Notes under the pieces: model-generated
What the model saw: only the letters and a program-made list of their open reading frames with translations
Told to the model about the DNA's origin: nothing
Databases searched by the model: none
Position numbers and translations under genes: made by a program
Assembly (NCBI RefSeq): GCF_026725475.1
Contig: NZ_CP109965.1
Coordinates: 1,550,001-1,614,000, forward strand
Source: Catenovulum adriaticum
GTDB taxonomy: Bacteria > Pseudomonadota > Gammaproteobacteria > Enterobacterales > Alteromonadaceae
DNA: 64,000 nucleotides
Reading direction: 5' to 3'
In this document: piece by piece, positions 34,187-42,036 of the stretch
Layout: every line of letters begins with the position of its first letter
How positions within the stretch are numbered: position 1 is the first letter of the stretch

Positions 34187-34975
34187 TCAAACCCGATATA
34201 ACTCATTCGGTTTATAGTCACGGTTAGCGTTTAACACTAACTCAGCTTCAATATCTCGCCTTTTATGTAAGCCTGATAACTGAGGTCCCCATAATCGCTT
34301 CATCTGCAAGATGCTATTGGCAATCGACTGGTAGTTTTGACTTTTCACCAAATCGACTAAATCTCGCATCTCCTGACGGCTTGGTTTATTCGCTAAACTG
34401 GCCCCTCGATTATATACCAAAGACACTAATGCCGTTTGTGCATCGGGTTTTAATTGGATCATTTCAGGGTAAATTCTTAACGTTTGTTTTGCATATAAGG
34501 TTAATGTTGAATTGATAAAAACCTGCATTGCCGATTTATAAGAAATACTAACTTGTTGAAACTCGGCTAATTTGAGTTTGGCCGTCTGTCCCGTCAACCC
34601 GCAGGCTGGTAATAAATAATTTATTTGTTTTTTCGTTAATATCCATTGCCAATGGTGTTTAAAGCTATCCGAATTTTGATAACCTAAATCATATCCAATA
34701 CCAATGGTAATACCCGAGCTAGCACCAGGCCAACAAGGCTTACGTAAATATTTTTGATAATACGCTTTTGAGCCCACCTCAAAACTAATTAATTTATCTA
34801 TGCCTTTTTGACTCAGCTGTAGGCCCAAATTTTGATTGATGGGTTTTAAAGCTTCAGGGGTGATATTTAAATGTGATTCTAATGCAGTTAATGTTTGCGC
34901 ACCTAAAATACCATCAGCTTCAACACCCAATGCCTGTTGAATAGACTTAAGCCGAGCGCTTGTCGTGCGGATCAT
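34187..34975 (-). CDS. Peptidoglycan-binding domain plus pesticin/phage-type lysozyme
   Basis: The start at 34975 is chosen because GAGGG lies 7 nt upstream; the frame is open for 22 more codons without a ribosome site. Of 262 residues, the first 35 or so resemble a peptidoglycan-binding repeat (RLKSIQQALGVEADGILGAQTLTAL). Residues about 55-255 resemble the lysozyme domain of pesticin and related bacteriocins or T4-type lysozymes: catalytic Glu candidate in KLISFEVGSKAYYQKYL, then GASSGITIGIGYDLGY, and ALVSLVYNRGASL and MKRLWGPQLSGLHKRRDIEAEL further on. No signal peptide is visible. It would cleave the glycan backbone of peptidoglycan once in the periplasm. No holin or phage gene is nearby, so release must be by another route. 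Confidence 0.75.
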   Translation of the reverse strand: MIRTTSARLKSIQQALGVEADGILGAQTLTALESHLNITPEALKPINQNLGLQLSQKGIDKLISFEVGSKAYYQKYLRKPCWPGASSGITIGIGYDLGYQNSDSFKHHWQWILTKKQINYLLPACGLTGQTAKLKLAEFQQVSISYKSAMQVFINSTLTLYAKQTLRIYPEMIQLKPDAQTALVSLVYNRGASLANKPSRQEMRDLVDLVKSQNYQSIANSILQMKRLWGPQLSGLHKRRDIEAELVLNANRDYKPNELYRV

Positions 34976-35275
34976 TTGATACCCTCTTAGCCAATTGCAA
35001 ATATTTGATTGTGACAACAGGCTAATGGGGTTTAATCTCAACTCGTAATTAACTTACTCGCCATAAAACTACTGATGATTAAATAAGAGTCGAATTCAGA
35101 TACAGCTAAAACCACAGACAAATGGTTAAGCCAAACAATGTTGATTGCAGATAATAAAATAATATTTATAAACGAACATTTATAAAAGAATATTAAAAGT
35201 ATGGAGGCTCGGTTCTGGTTGTCAAATTACCAGAGTGTAAACTGGCAAAATATTCTGTTTAATCGTTTGCATAAG

Positions 35276-35294
35276 AAAAACGCCCTAAAGGGCG
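35276..35294 (-). terminator. Rho-independent terminator of the 35339-35917 lipoprotein gene
   Basis: CGCCC-TAAA-GGGCG hairpin (35281-35294), followed on the minus strand by five T residues, 45 bp after the stop codon. The rest of the 35042-35338 gap is AT-rich with no gene seen. Confidence 0.75.
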
Positions 35295-35338
35295 ATTTAC
35301 AAAATGGTCGTCAAAAGAGCAATAAGCCCTAGCAAAAA

Positions 35339-35917
35339 TTAATCGTCAATATCGGATATTGGAAAACCAAAAATAGGTGTTGTAAATTTATCTGTTTTTA
35401 CACGCGCATTAATTTTACCGGTTTTTAACAGTCGATTTTCAGTTAAATCTTCTAAAAAGTAATTACACTCAGCGATACCATGATACATATCAACTGCCAA
35501 CAAACTAATAGAGGTGCTACGCTCTGGTTCAGCTAAATTAATAATCGGCAAAGAAAAACCTGCTTGGTCTCTATCAGTGCCTAACGAAGTAAAAAAGAAT
35601 TTCAGTTTGTAACTGGCATTAGGATCATCTGCATCCACAAAACGCACATTGTATTTTTCAATAAGCTCAGTTTTTATTCGCTCTTCTGCATATAGTTGTA
35701 CTTGATTATGAATAACAAAATGACTTTCAAACACAATTGCTTTATCGCGAATCACAGAAATCGGCTCTTTAGCCATTTCTTTTGCCATATCGCGAATACT
35801 ATAAGTGACCAATCTTTGCTCAGTTGACCCAGTAAAACGCTCACCAGCCTGACGAGTAGAGCAAGCAGAAACAAACAGCGTTAAACTTATGAGCGATATT
35901 AATTTTAAATAGTTCAT
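35339..35917 (-). CDS. Lipoprotein of unknown function
   Basis: This 192-residue protein has a typical lipoprotein signal (LISLISLTLFVSAC, Cys19), so it should be anchored to a membrane in the periplasm. The mature region has mixed alpha/beta character: RDMAKEMAKEPISVIRDKAIVFESHF, LYAEERIKTELIEKYNVRFVDAD, SLLAVDMYHGIAECNYFLED. I do not recognise a named family and no catalytic motif is visible. It stands alone with its own terminator. The region upstream (35918-35990) separates it from the aminotransferase terminator, so it is not part of that operon. Confidence 0.75.
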   Translation of the reverse strand: MNYLKLISLISLTLFVSACSTRQAGERFTGSTEQRLVTYSIRDMAKEMAKEPISVIRDKAIVFESHFVIHNQVQLYAEERIKTELIEKYNVRFVDADDPNASYKLKFFFTSLGTDRDQAGFSLPIINLAEPERSTSISLLAVDMYHGIAECNYFLEDLTENRLLKTGKINARVKTDKFTTPIFGFPISDIDD

Positions 35918-35990
35918 CCAGTATTCATTTCACCTTTAATATAAAAAACGAGTCATATAAAAACTAATGGTTATTTAAACATCTTGGAAC

Positions 35991-36022
35991 AAAAAAGCCG
36001 AGATGTTTTTATCTCGGCTTTT
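35991..36022 (-). terminator. Rho-independent terminator of the aminotransferase gene
   Basis: Perfect 12-bp hairpin (35993-36004 and 36011-36022, loop GTTTTT) 33 bp after the stop codon, followed by a T-run on the minus strand. Confidence 0.88.
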
Positions 36023-36055
36023 CAAAAGTGTTGAACGAGTCAACTTACTTTTAGC

Positions 36056-37252
36056 TTATTTTTTTAATACAGCAGCAACTGCGTCAGCAATATAATCAAC
36101 ATTTGAATTTGAAATGCCAGCAATATTAATTCGGCTGCTACCTGCCATATAAATTGAGTACTCATCACGAATCGCTTGTACTTGCTCAGGCGTTATACCC
36201 AAGAAAGTAAACATACCATTTTGACGGTTAATAAAGTCAAAACTTTGGTCAACATCACGCGCGTGTAATTTATCAACTAATAAAGCACGTAATGAACGCA
36301 TACGAGCACACATTTCTGCTAGCTCAGTTTTCCATTCAGTTGTTAGAGCTTCATCCCCTAATAATATACCTACAGTCGCACCGCCATATGAAGGTGGCAT
36401 AGAGTAAATTTCACGAGCAATGTTTAATACGTGCGTTAATGCAATGCCAGCGGCTACCGGGCTTTCGCTAATAGTGGTAATTAAACCAGTACGCTCACGG
36501 TATAAACCAAAGTTTTTAGAACAAGAAGTTGCAATTAAAGCTTCTGGTACTTTACTTAATAAATGACGAACGCCTTGTACGTCTGTTTCTAAATCAGTAC
36601 CAAAACCTTGATAAGCAATATCAATAAATGGGGTAAACCCGTTTTCAACGGCTAAATCTGCAATTTTTGGCCATAAATCAGCAGGAATATCTTCACCTGT
36701 CGGGTTATGACAACAACCGTGTAATAATACAACGTCGTCTTTGCCTAATTTAGCAAAAGCTTCAAGCATTTCATCTGCTCTTAACTGGTTATTTACTTTG
36801 TCATAATATGGGTATTCTTCACTTGCTAAACCGGTCGATTTAATCAACGCATTATGGTTTGCCCAAGTAGGACCACTCACCCATATTTTTGCATTTGGGT
36901 TACCGCGTTTGATTAATTCAAAACCTAACTTTAATGAACCTGTGCCGCCTGGCGCTTGAACAGATTCAACTCGGTTTGAGCTTAATAAAGGATTATCAGC
37001 ACCTAAAACAAGCTTTTCCATGCCATCTAAGAATGCTTGATTACCACGAGCTTGAATGTAAGATTTTGATTCTTCGCTATCGAGTAAAATTTGAAGCGAT
37101 TTTTTTACACTGGTCAGAATAGGCGTATTGCCCTCTTCTGTTTTATAAACACCAACACCCAAGTCAACTTTTTTCGGGTTGTCGTCTTGACGGTATGCTA
37201 CCGCAATGCCTAATAAAGGATCGGCTGGTAAAGCTGTTAGTTGCTGAAACAT
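36056..37252 (-). CDS. Aspartate/aromatic amino acid aminotransferase
   Basis: This 398-residue class I PLP enzyme aligns along its whole length with E. coli AspC (396 aa): MFQQLTALPADPLLGIAVAY, then LGVGVYKTEEGNTPILTSVK, then GGTGSLKLGFELI. The PLP-binding Lys is K246 in ATSCSKNFGLYRERTG. Other landmarks are HGCCHNPTG (179-186) and DIAYQGFG. It transfers amino groups between glutamate/2-oxoglutarate and aspartate or aromatic amino acids. AspC and TyrB are too similar to separate by eye. It is monocistronic, bounded by its own terminator and by the B12-riboswitch region on the other side. Confidence 0.93.
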   Translation of the reverse strand: MFQQLTALPADPLLGIAVAYRQDDNPKKVDLGVGVYKTEEGNTPILTSVKKSLQILLDSEESKSYIQARGNQAFLDGMEKLVLGADNPLLSSNRVESVQAPGGTGSLKLGFELIKRGNPNAKIWVSGPTWANHNALIKSTGLASEEYPYYDKVNNQLRADEMLEAFAKLGKDDVVLLHGCCHNPTGEDIPADLWPKIADLAVENGFTPFIDIAYQGFGTDLETDVQGVRHLLSKVPEALIATSCSKNFGLYRERTGLITTISESPVAAGIALTHVLNIAREIYSMPPSYGGATVGILLGDEALTTEWKTELAEMCARMRSLRALLVDKLHARDVDQSFDFINRQNGMFTFLGITPEQVQAIRDEYSIYMAGSSRINIAGISNSNVDYIADAVAAVLKK

Positions 37253-37417
37253 GAATTGAGCTTCCTACTTTGTGAATGTAAAAAATAAACGCCATTATCA
37301 TACACCAGCTAATTCAAAGTTAACAGAATTAAGCTGGGATTATTTGTGATTAAGTGAATATTTATTCACTTATATTGGATATAAACCCATTCCTATCAAG
37401 TCAAAAACAATAAAAAT

Positions 37418-37446
37418 TTGACGATTAACCTATTTTTGATTAAAGT
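37418..37446 (+). promoter_or_regulatory. Probable sigma70 promoter of the btuB riboswitch transcript
   Basis: TTGACG (37418-37423), a 17-bp spacer and TAAAGT (37441-37446) would start transcription around 37453, just ahead of the cobalamin aptamer. The -10 matches only 4 of 6 consensus bases. Confidence 0.5.
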
Positions 37447-37460
37447 TCGCGCCAATTGTT

Positions 37461-37738
37461 ACAGGTGCCAATTTATTTTGGTTAAACGGGAAGTTTAGTT
37501 AAACGCTAACGCTGCCCCCGCAACGGTAATCAACGAAATATTTGTAAAAATGTCCACTGTTAATTAATGGGAAGGACACAAATTGAGGCACATGCCACGT
37601 TGAAAGCCCGGAGACCGGCCTGAAACATTCACAACCAGAATTGCGGTGGGCGATTTGAGTTGACTAAAACCAATATCAGTCAATTTGCCTGCTTGGGTTT
37701 TATGTTACCTCCCCACCCTTGTTATTTGTATAAAGGGT
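37461..37738 (+). ncRNA. Cobalamin riboswitch upstream of btuB
   Basis: The aptamer core shows both diagnostic elements: GCCCCCGCAACGGTAA (37514-37529) and the B12 box AAAGCCCGGAGACCGGCC (37604-37621). Between them are the usual joining segments, including TGGGAAGG (37569-37576). Downstream, ACCCTT (37715-37720) can pair with AAGGGT (37733-37738) and hide the btuB ribosome site. GGTGGG (37645-37650) can instead pair with CCCACC (37712-37717). These two helices exclude each other, so translational control of btuB is likely, with B12 favouring the closed form. Confidence 0.93.
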
Positions 37739-37742
37739 TTTC

Positions 37743-39707
37743 ATGAATACCAAATCAACTTTTATTTTTATCTTCTATGGCTTGCTATTAACCGCTAAGC
37801 CCGCCTTAGCTAAAAGTGAAATTAAAGATGTGATTAAAGTTGAAGGCGAAAAAACCACATATAAAACCAATTATACCTTGCTTCAACGGTCTGACTTTTT
37901 ATCAAAAGGCTCAAGTTTATCTGACATTATACAAAAACAAACTGGCGTTCAAATTAGACAGGTTGGTGGGATTGGTAATCAAGTTTCAGTTTCAATCAGA
38001 GGCAGTACCCATAAACAAGTTCAGTTTTATATTGACGGCCAACTGATTAATTCAGGTCAATTCGGCGGGTTTGACTTAAACCAACTGCCACTTGAACAAA
38101 TTCAAAGTATTGAAATTAGTAAAAGTCAGGCAGTTGATACGGGGTCAACCCCCATTGGTGGGGTGATTAAAATTAACACTTTAGATCCTAACAAAAACCA
38201 AACCCGAATCAGTGGCGCAATAGGCTCTTTTAATTTAGCGCAGTTAAGTGCCGTAAAAAGTGTTCAGTTAGGCGGGCATCAAATGAGTGCTAATTTATCT
38301 TATTTAACCACAGCCAATAATTATCCATATCATGTGCCGGCCCCATTAAACAATCCTCAGCAGTCAACCGAAGAAAAACTCAGAAACAACGACTATCAAA
38401 AACTAAGTGCCTATATAAATGATAGCTTTGTGATAGGCGATCATAAAATAAAAGCTTCTTTTCAATTTACTGGACAAGATAAAAAACTCCCCAGTTACCG
38501 TAATAACTCCAATAAAAATAAAGCTTCGCTTGATACCAACACCCGCAGATCAAGCTTGTCAGATGACTGGTTGGTGGATCATGGTTTAATTGAACGTATT
38601 TCAGCCGAAGCTTATGTAGAGTCAAAAAAAGAAATCTATTGGGATAAATTTATCTCAACTAAACCAAAACGGTACGATTATAAAACGGATACTCAGGCTA
38701 TTAACTTGAGTGCTTTGGTTAATTTAAATGCCATTAAAGCCACGCCTTACCTTAAATTTTCTGATAGTGAATACCAATCTGAATCCGCTAATGGCAAACA
38801 AGGTAAAGGCTGTAATGGCGTTAGTAGTTGCGATATTATTGCCCAGCAAACTCAAATGCACTTAGGTAGCCGTTTTGAATTTAATCAAAATAATTGGTCT
38901 GCACATTTATTATTAAATCAATTGTTTGACGATAATAGCAATCAACTCAACCAACAAACCGAATTTGAGTTTGAGCCAAAAAATAACCACAATAATTATT
39001 TTAGTTTTGATTCCAGTTTAAGTTACCAGCTTAACCAGCAATTTTTTAGTATTAATGCAGCAAAAGGTTTACGCACCCCAAGTTTATTTGAGCGTTATGG
39101 CGATCGAGGTATGTTAAAAGGTAATGACGATTTATCGCCTGAAGCCTCTTCAACGTTTTCGTTCGCTTATGCGATTCAATCAAAAAATTGGCAGTTAGAT
39201 TCAAGTCTTTATACCACCCAACTTGAAGATGCGATTATCGCAATTTATAACAGCAGCGGCGTTGGCTCTTATCAAAATATCTCAAAGGCGCAAATATTGG
39301 GCTTTGAGCTCACGAGCCAATACCAAATCTCATCTCAATTTGATTTATTGTTAAATTTAACCTTACAAGATTCAAATACAGACTCGATTGAAACTGCGTA
39401 TGACAACAAAATGTTGCCTGGCATTTATCATGAACAATACCAAGTTGAAATAAAATATCAGCCGATACAAGCATTTAACCTGTCACTAAGTGCCTCACAC
39501 GATAAAGCACTCTATATTTCACGCGCCAATATAGACGACAGTCAAGCAAAACGTACGCTTGTCGATATTAATAGCCAATATCAAATGAACAATTGGCGTT
39601 TTGCACTGCAAATTTTAAATTTATCTGATCAACGTTATCAAAATTTGGCCAATCGCCCTGCCGTTGGTCGCTCATTTAAACTCAGCGTTACCTTCAATTA
39701 TGAATAA
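37743..39707 (+). CDS. btuB: TonB-dependent vitamin B12 receptor
   Basis: This 654-residue outer-membrane receptor has a signal peptide (FIFIFYGLLLTAKPALAKS), a TonB-box-like segment (KDVIKVEGE), and a plug domain (SLSDIIQKQTGVQIRQVGGI, VSIRGSTHKQVQFYIDGQLI, IEISKSQAVDTGSTPIGGVI). The barrel begins at about residue 140. The C-terminal RRSFKLSV-type last strand ends in an aromatic-rich FNYE. The cobalamin riboswitch immediately upstream, with its switching hairpin on the btuB ribosome site, identifies the substrate as a cobamide. The btuCDF import genes occur elsewhere in the window behind a second riboswitch. Length is slightly above E. coli BtuB (614). Confidence 0.9.
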   Translation: MNTKSTFIFIFYGLLLTAKPALAKSEIKDVIKVEGEKTTYKTNYTLLQRSDFLSKGSSLSDIIQKQTGVQIRQVGGIGNQVSVSIRGSTHKQVQFYIDGQLINSGQFGGFDLNQLPLEQIQSIEISKSQAVDTGSTPIGGVIKINTLDPNKNQTRISGAIGSFNLAQLSAVKSVQLGGHQMSANLSYLTTANNYPYHVPAPLNNPQQSTEEKLRNNDYQKLSAYINDSFVIGDHKIKASFQFTGQDKKLPSYRNNSNKNKASLDTNTRRSSLSDDWLVDHGLIERISAEAYVESKKEIYWDKFISTKPKRYDYKTDTQAINLSALVNLNAIKATPYLKFSDSEYQSESANGKQGKGCNGVSSCDIIAQQTQMHLGSRFEFNQNNWSAHLLLNQLFDDNSNQLNQQTEFEFEPKNNHNNYFSFDSSLSYQLNQQFFSINAAKGLRTPSLFERYGDRGMLKGNDDLSPEASSTFSFAYAIQSKNWQLDSSLYTTQLEDAIIAIYNSSGVGSYQNISKAQILGFELTSQYQISSQFDLLLNLTLQDSNTDSIETAYDNKMLPGIYHEQYQVEIKYQPIQAFNLSLSASHDKALYISRANIDDSQAKRTLVDINSQYQMNNWRFALQILNLSDQRYQNLANRPAVGRSFKLSVTFNYE

Positions 39708-39723
39708 TAGAGGATTTAAACCT

Positions 39724-40914
39724 ATGACACGCGCCATTTTTAAAACCAGTCTAATCGCATCAGCTTTATTTTTAGCTGCCTGTTCATCTGACAATAACAG
39801 CAATAACAATGACGAAATTAAAGCACCGATTTCAGGCGTTGCCATTCAAACAGTAAACTCTGATTATACAAGTGGTCAAGAAGTGGTTGTTTTAGATAGC
39901 CAAAGCTTTGAAATTACCACCGACGGAATCGGTAAAACGCTAGTTAAAACCGACTACAGCATTAAAACGTATCAGGATGATATTTATCATATTGGCAAGT
40001 TTGGCATAGATACTATTGAAAAATTCACCGCCGAAAATCTGCAAAATTCTGCGTATAGTTTTTCAACTCAACAAGCGGGTGAAGAAGCATCTGGTAACCC
40101 TTATGATATTGTGTTTGTAAATGAAGAGAAAGCTTTTGTGATCCGTTATGGTTCAGATAAAGTTTTAATAATTAACCCAAGTGCAACTCAAGATTCAGAG
40201 TTTATTATCGGCAGTATTGATCTTTCTGCTTATAATACAGAAAAAGGCGAACCAACTGCGGCTGATGGTTTGATCCACGACGATAAGTTATACGTGATTA
40301 TGCAGCGTTTAGATGCTGCTTGGGCACCGGAAACTGCCTATGTAGCAATATTCGATGTGCAAACAGGTGAAGAAATTGAAACTAATGCTAATTCAGAAGA
40401 TACCTTAAAAGGAATCCCACTAAACGGCACTAATCCACAGCAGGATAGCTTAACTGTATATGGCGAAAATTTATATGTAACGACCCATGCACCTTATTCA
40501 GCCACTGATATTTCAGCGAGCAAAATAGAAAAAATCAGTTTAAATAACTACGCCTTAACTGAAGTTTTAAATGCAACAGATATTGAAGGTAATACCACTG
40601 GTTTAATTAACGAATCTGTTATTGTTAATGATGAACAAGGTTATTTTTATGTATCTGGTGGCTGGCCTGCGGTTTCCAGCTTATACCAATTTAATCCATC
40701 AACAGGTGAGATCACACAAGCTGATATTGCTGCAACAGCAATTAATAATGAAGGCATTGCTGATATTGCATTAGATACTGAAAACAGACTATGGATTTCA
40801 GTATCTAATGCCGCGACACCAGGTGTTGACGTTTATTCAGTTGAAGATAACAGCTTACTTGAAAACCGCATTACCACTGATTTACCACCTACTCGTGTAG
40901 AGTTTTTATTCTAA
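39724..40914 (+). CDS. Beta-propeller lipoprotein downstream of btuB, BtuG-like candidate
   Basis: The start at 39724 follows a GAGGA ribosome site and gives a lipoprotein signal (SLIASALFLAAC, then SSDNNSNNND). The frame is open upstream into btuB, but those codons are coding in another frame. The mature 380 residues have repeated YncE/propeller-like blades: NPYDIVFVNEEKAFVIRYGS, VLIINPS, ADGLIHDDKLYVIMQRLDA, YVAIFDVQTGEEI, DSLTVYGENLYVTTHAP, GYFYVSGGWPAVSSLYQFNP, ADIALDTENRLWISVSNAAT. Bacteroides BtuG proteins are surface YncE-like propellers that bind B12 very tightly and work with BtuB. The same riboswitch mRNA and 16-bp spacing suggest a comparable role here. Function is inference; it could bind another ligand. 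Confidence 0.75.
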   Translation: MTRAIFKTSLIASALFLAACSSDNNSNNNDEIKAPISGVAIQTVNSDYTSGQEVVVLDSQSFEITTDGIGKTLVKTDYSIKTYQDDIYHIGKFGIDTIEKFTAENLQNSAYSFSTQQAGEEASGNPYDIVFVNEEKAFVIRYGSDKVLIINPSATQDSEFIIGSIDLSAYNTEKGEPTAADGLIHDDKLYVIMQRLDAAWAPETAYVAIFDVQTGEEIETNANSEDTLKGIPLNGTNPQQDSLTVYGENLYVTTHAPYSATDISASKIEKISLNNYALTEVLNATDIEGNTTGLINESVIVNDEQGYFYVSGGWPAVSSLYQFNPSTGEITQADIAATAINNEGIADIALDTENRLWISVSNAATPGVDVYSVEDNSLLENRITTDLPPTRVEFLF

Positions 40915-40938
40915 ATAAATAACAAAAAGAAAGTAAAC

Positions 40939-40986
40939 AAAGCGCTTTAATAACCGTGAAAACCACAGTCATTATCGCGCTTTTTA
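40939..40986. terminator. Bidirectional terminator between the btuB unit and the fatty acid hydroxylase gene
   Basis: Arms of about 20 nt (starting AAAGCGC at 40939 and ending GCGCTTT at 40983) form an imperfect stem with flanking T-rich and A-rich ends, between convergent genes. Confidence 0.7.
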
Positions 40987-41011
40987 TTTATCAAATTACT
41001 CATCAAAAATC

Positions 41012-42022
41012 TTATATAAGCTTAGCTTTTGAAGGTTTTTTGAAAATCATTTTTAATTTAGTCAACTTGGCATAAAAAGGCGCAAAGGGATAAAAATAAA
41101 GCGCGATTAAACTGTCATATTTGCCACTAGCGTTATTACAACCAAACTTGAGCTTAAAAGGTTTCATTTTTGGCGCTAAAATATGCGATCTAGCACAAAT
41201 GTCCCAAATAGATAAACAAGTGCCAAAATTACAATCAAAGTGTACTGGGTTATTACTGTGATGCAATTGATGTTGCGCTGGGCTGATAAATATATATTCA
41301 ATTCTTTTCCCCCAACTTAACCAGATATGTGAGTGCCTTAAATTAGCCCCTAAAATATTAAACACAAAAATAAACAAGTTAGCGCCCAAAACATCAAGCA
41401 TCGTTAAGCCGGGTCCAAACATCAGCATTCCAATCCCAACGGCAATACCTTGTACAAGCGTCATACGCATTGCATAAAGTGCTCCTTCGACTGGATGCGA
41501 TCGAAATACTGTCAATGGGGTTAACACTTCTGCACTATGGTGAATTTGATGAAAACGCCATAAAAAAGGCACTTTATGTAACACATAATGCAATGCAAAA
41601 CGGGTAAAATCATCGAGTAAAAATAGAATTAACGTAAAGTAAAACAAGTTTATGTTTGAGTGACTAATTAAATTGGCAGGCCCCCTAACGCCAGAAAAAC
41701 TATCATAAATAAAAATGGCAATAGGGAAACTCGCAAACAAAAATGGCGTGACAAAAACCGCTTTAATAACTCGATTAAGCAGCATCAATTTATAATCTGT
41801 TTGGGCACTGCGATGCCACCAAATCTTTGAATTAAAAACCGCAGCCAAACATCCAGTAAATGATTTAGGTTTTTCAGTTCGATAAGCTTTGACCATTAAG
41901 ATACTCATCGCCAAAGCTAACGAAGCTAACAAATAAAGCCAATACATACGTTTATTGGCATCGAACAAGTCCATTACCAAATCAATTACATTTGTATTAA
42001 ACCAGCTTATCAAAGTGTCCAT
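41012..42022 (-). CDS. Sterol desaturase / fatty acid hydroxylase superfamily protein
   Basis: This 336-residue membrane protein has the His-box motifs that bind a di-iron centre: RFALHYVLHKVPFLWRFHQIHHS (two boxes), then HSHIWLSW and SPAQHQLHHSNNPVHFDCNFG. Several membrane helices lie at about 25-45, 85-110, 125-145 and 185-225. Family members hydroxylate or desaturate lipids using O2; the substrate is unknown. It is the last gene of the Fur-controlled iron operon (14 bp after the TonB receptor), and its di-iron need may explain that position. The first 60 residues include an extra helix not needed for the fold. Confidence 0.82.
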   Translation of the reverse strand: MDTLISWFNTNVIDLVMDLFDANKRMYWLYLLASLALAMSILMVKAYRTEKPKSFTGCLAAVFNSKIWWHRSAQTDYKLMLLNRVIKAVFVTPFLFASFPIAIFIYDSFSGVRGPANLISHSNINLFYFTLILFLLDDFTRFALHYVLHKVPFLWRFHQIHHSAEVLTPLTVFRSHPVEGALYAMRMTLVQGIAVGIGMLMFGPGLTMLDVLGANLFIFVFNILGANLRHSHIWLSWGKRIEYIFISPAQHQLHHSNNPVHFDCNFGTCLSIWDICARSHILAPKMKPFKLKFGCNNASGKYDSLIALYFYPFAPFYAKLTKLKMIFKKPSKAKLI

Positions 42023-42036
42023 AATCAGTAGTTAAA

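Noticed and set aside
37461..37738. Possible small protein in the btuB leader
   Set aside because: The stretch is fully explained by the cobalamin aptamer and its switching helices.
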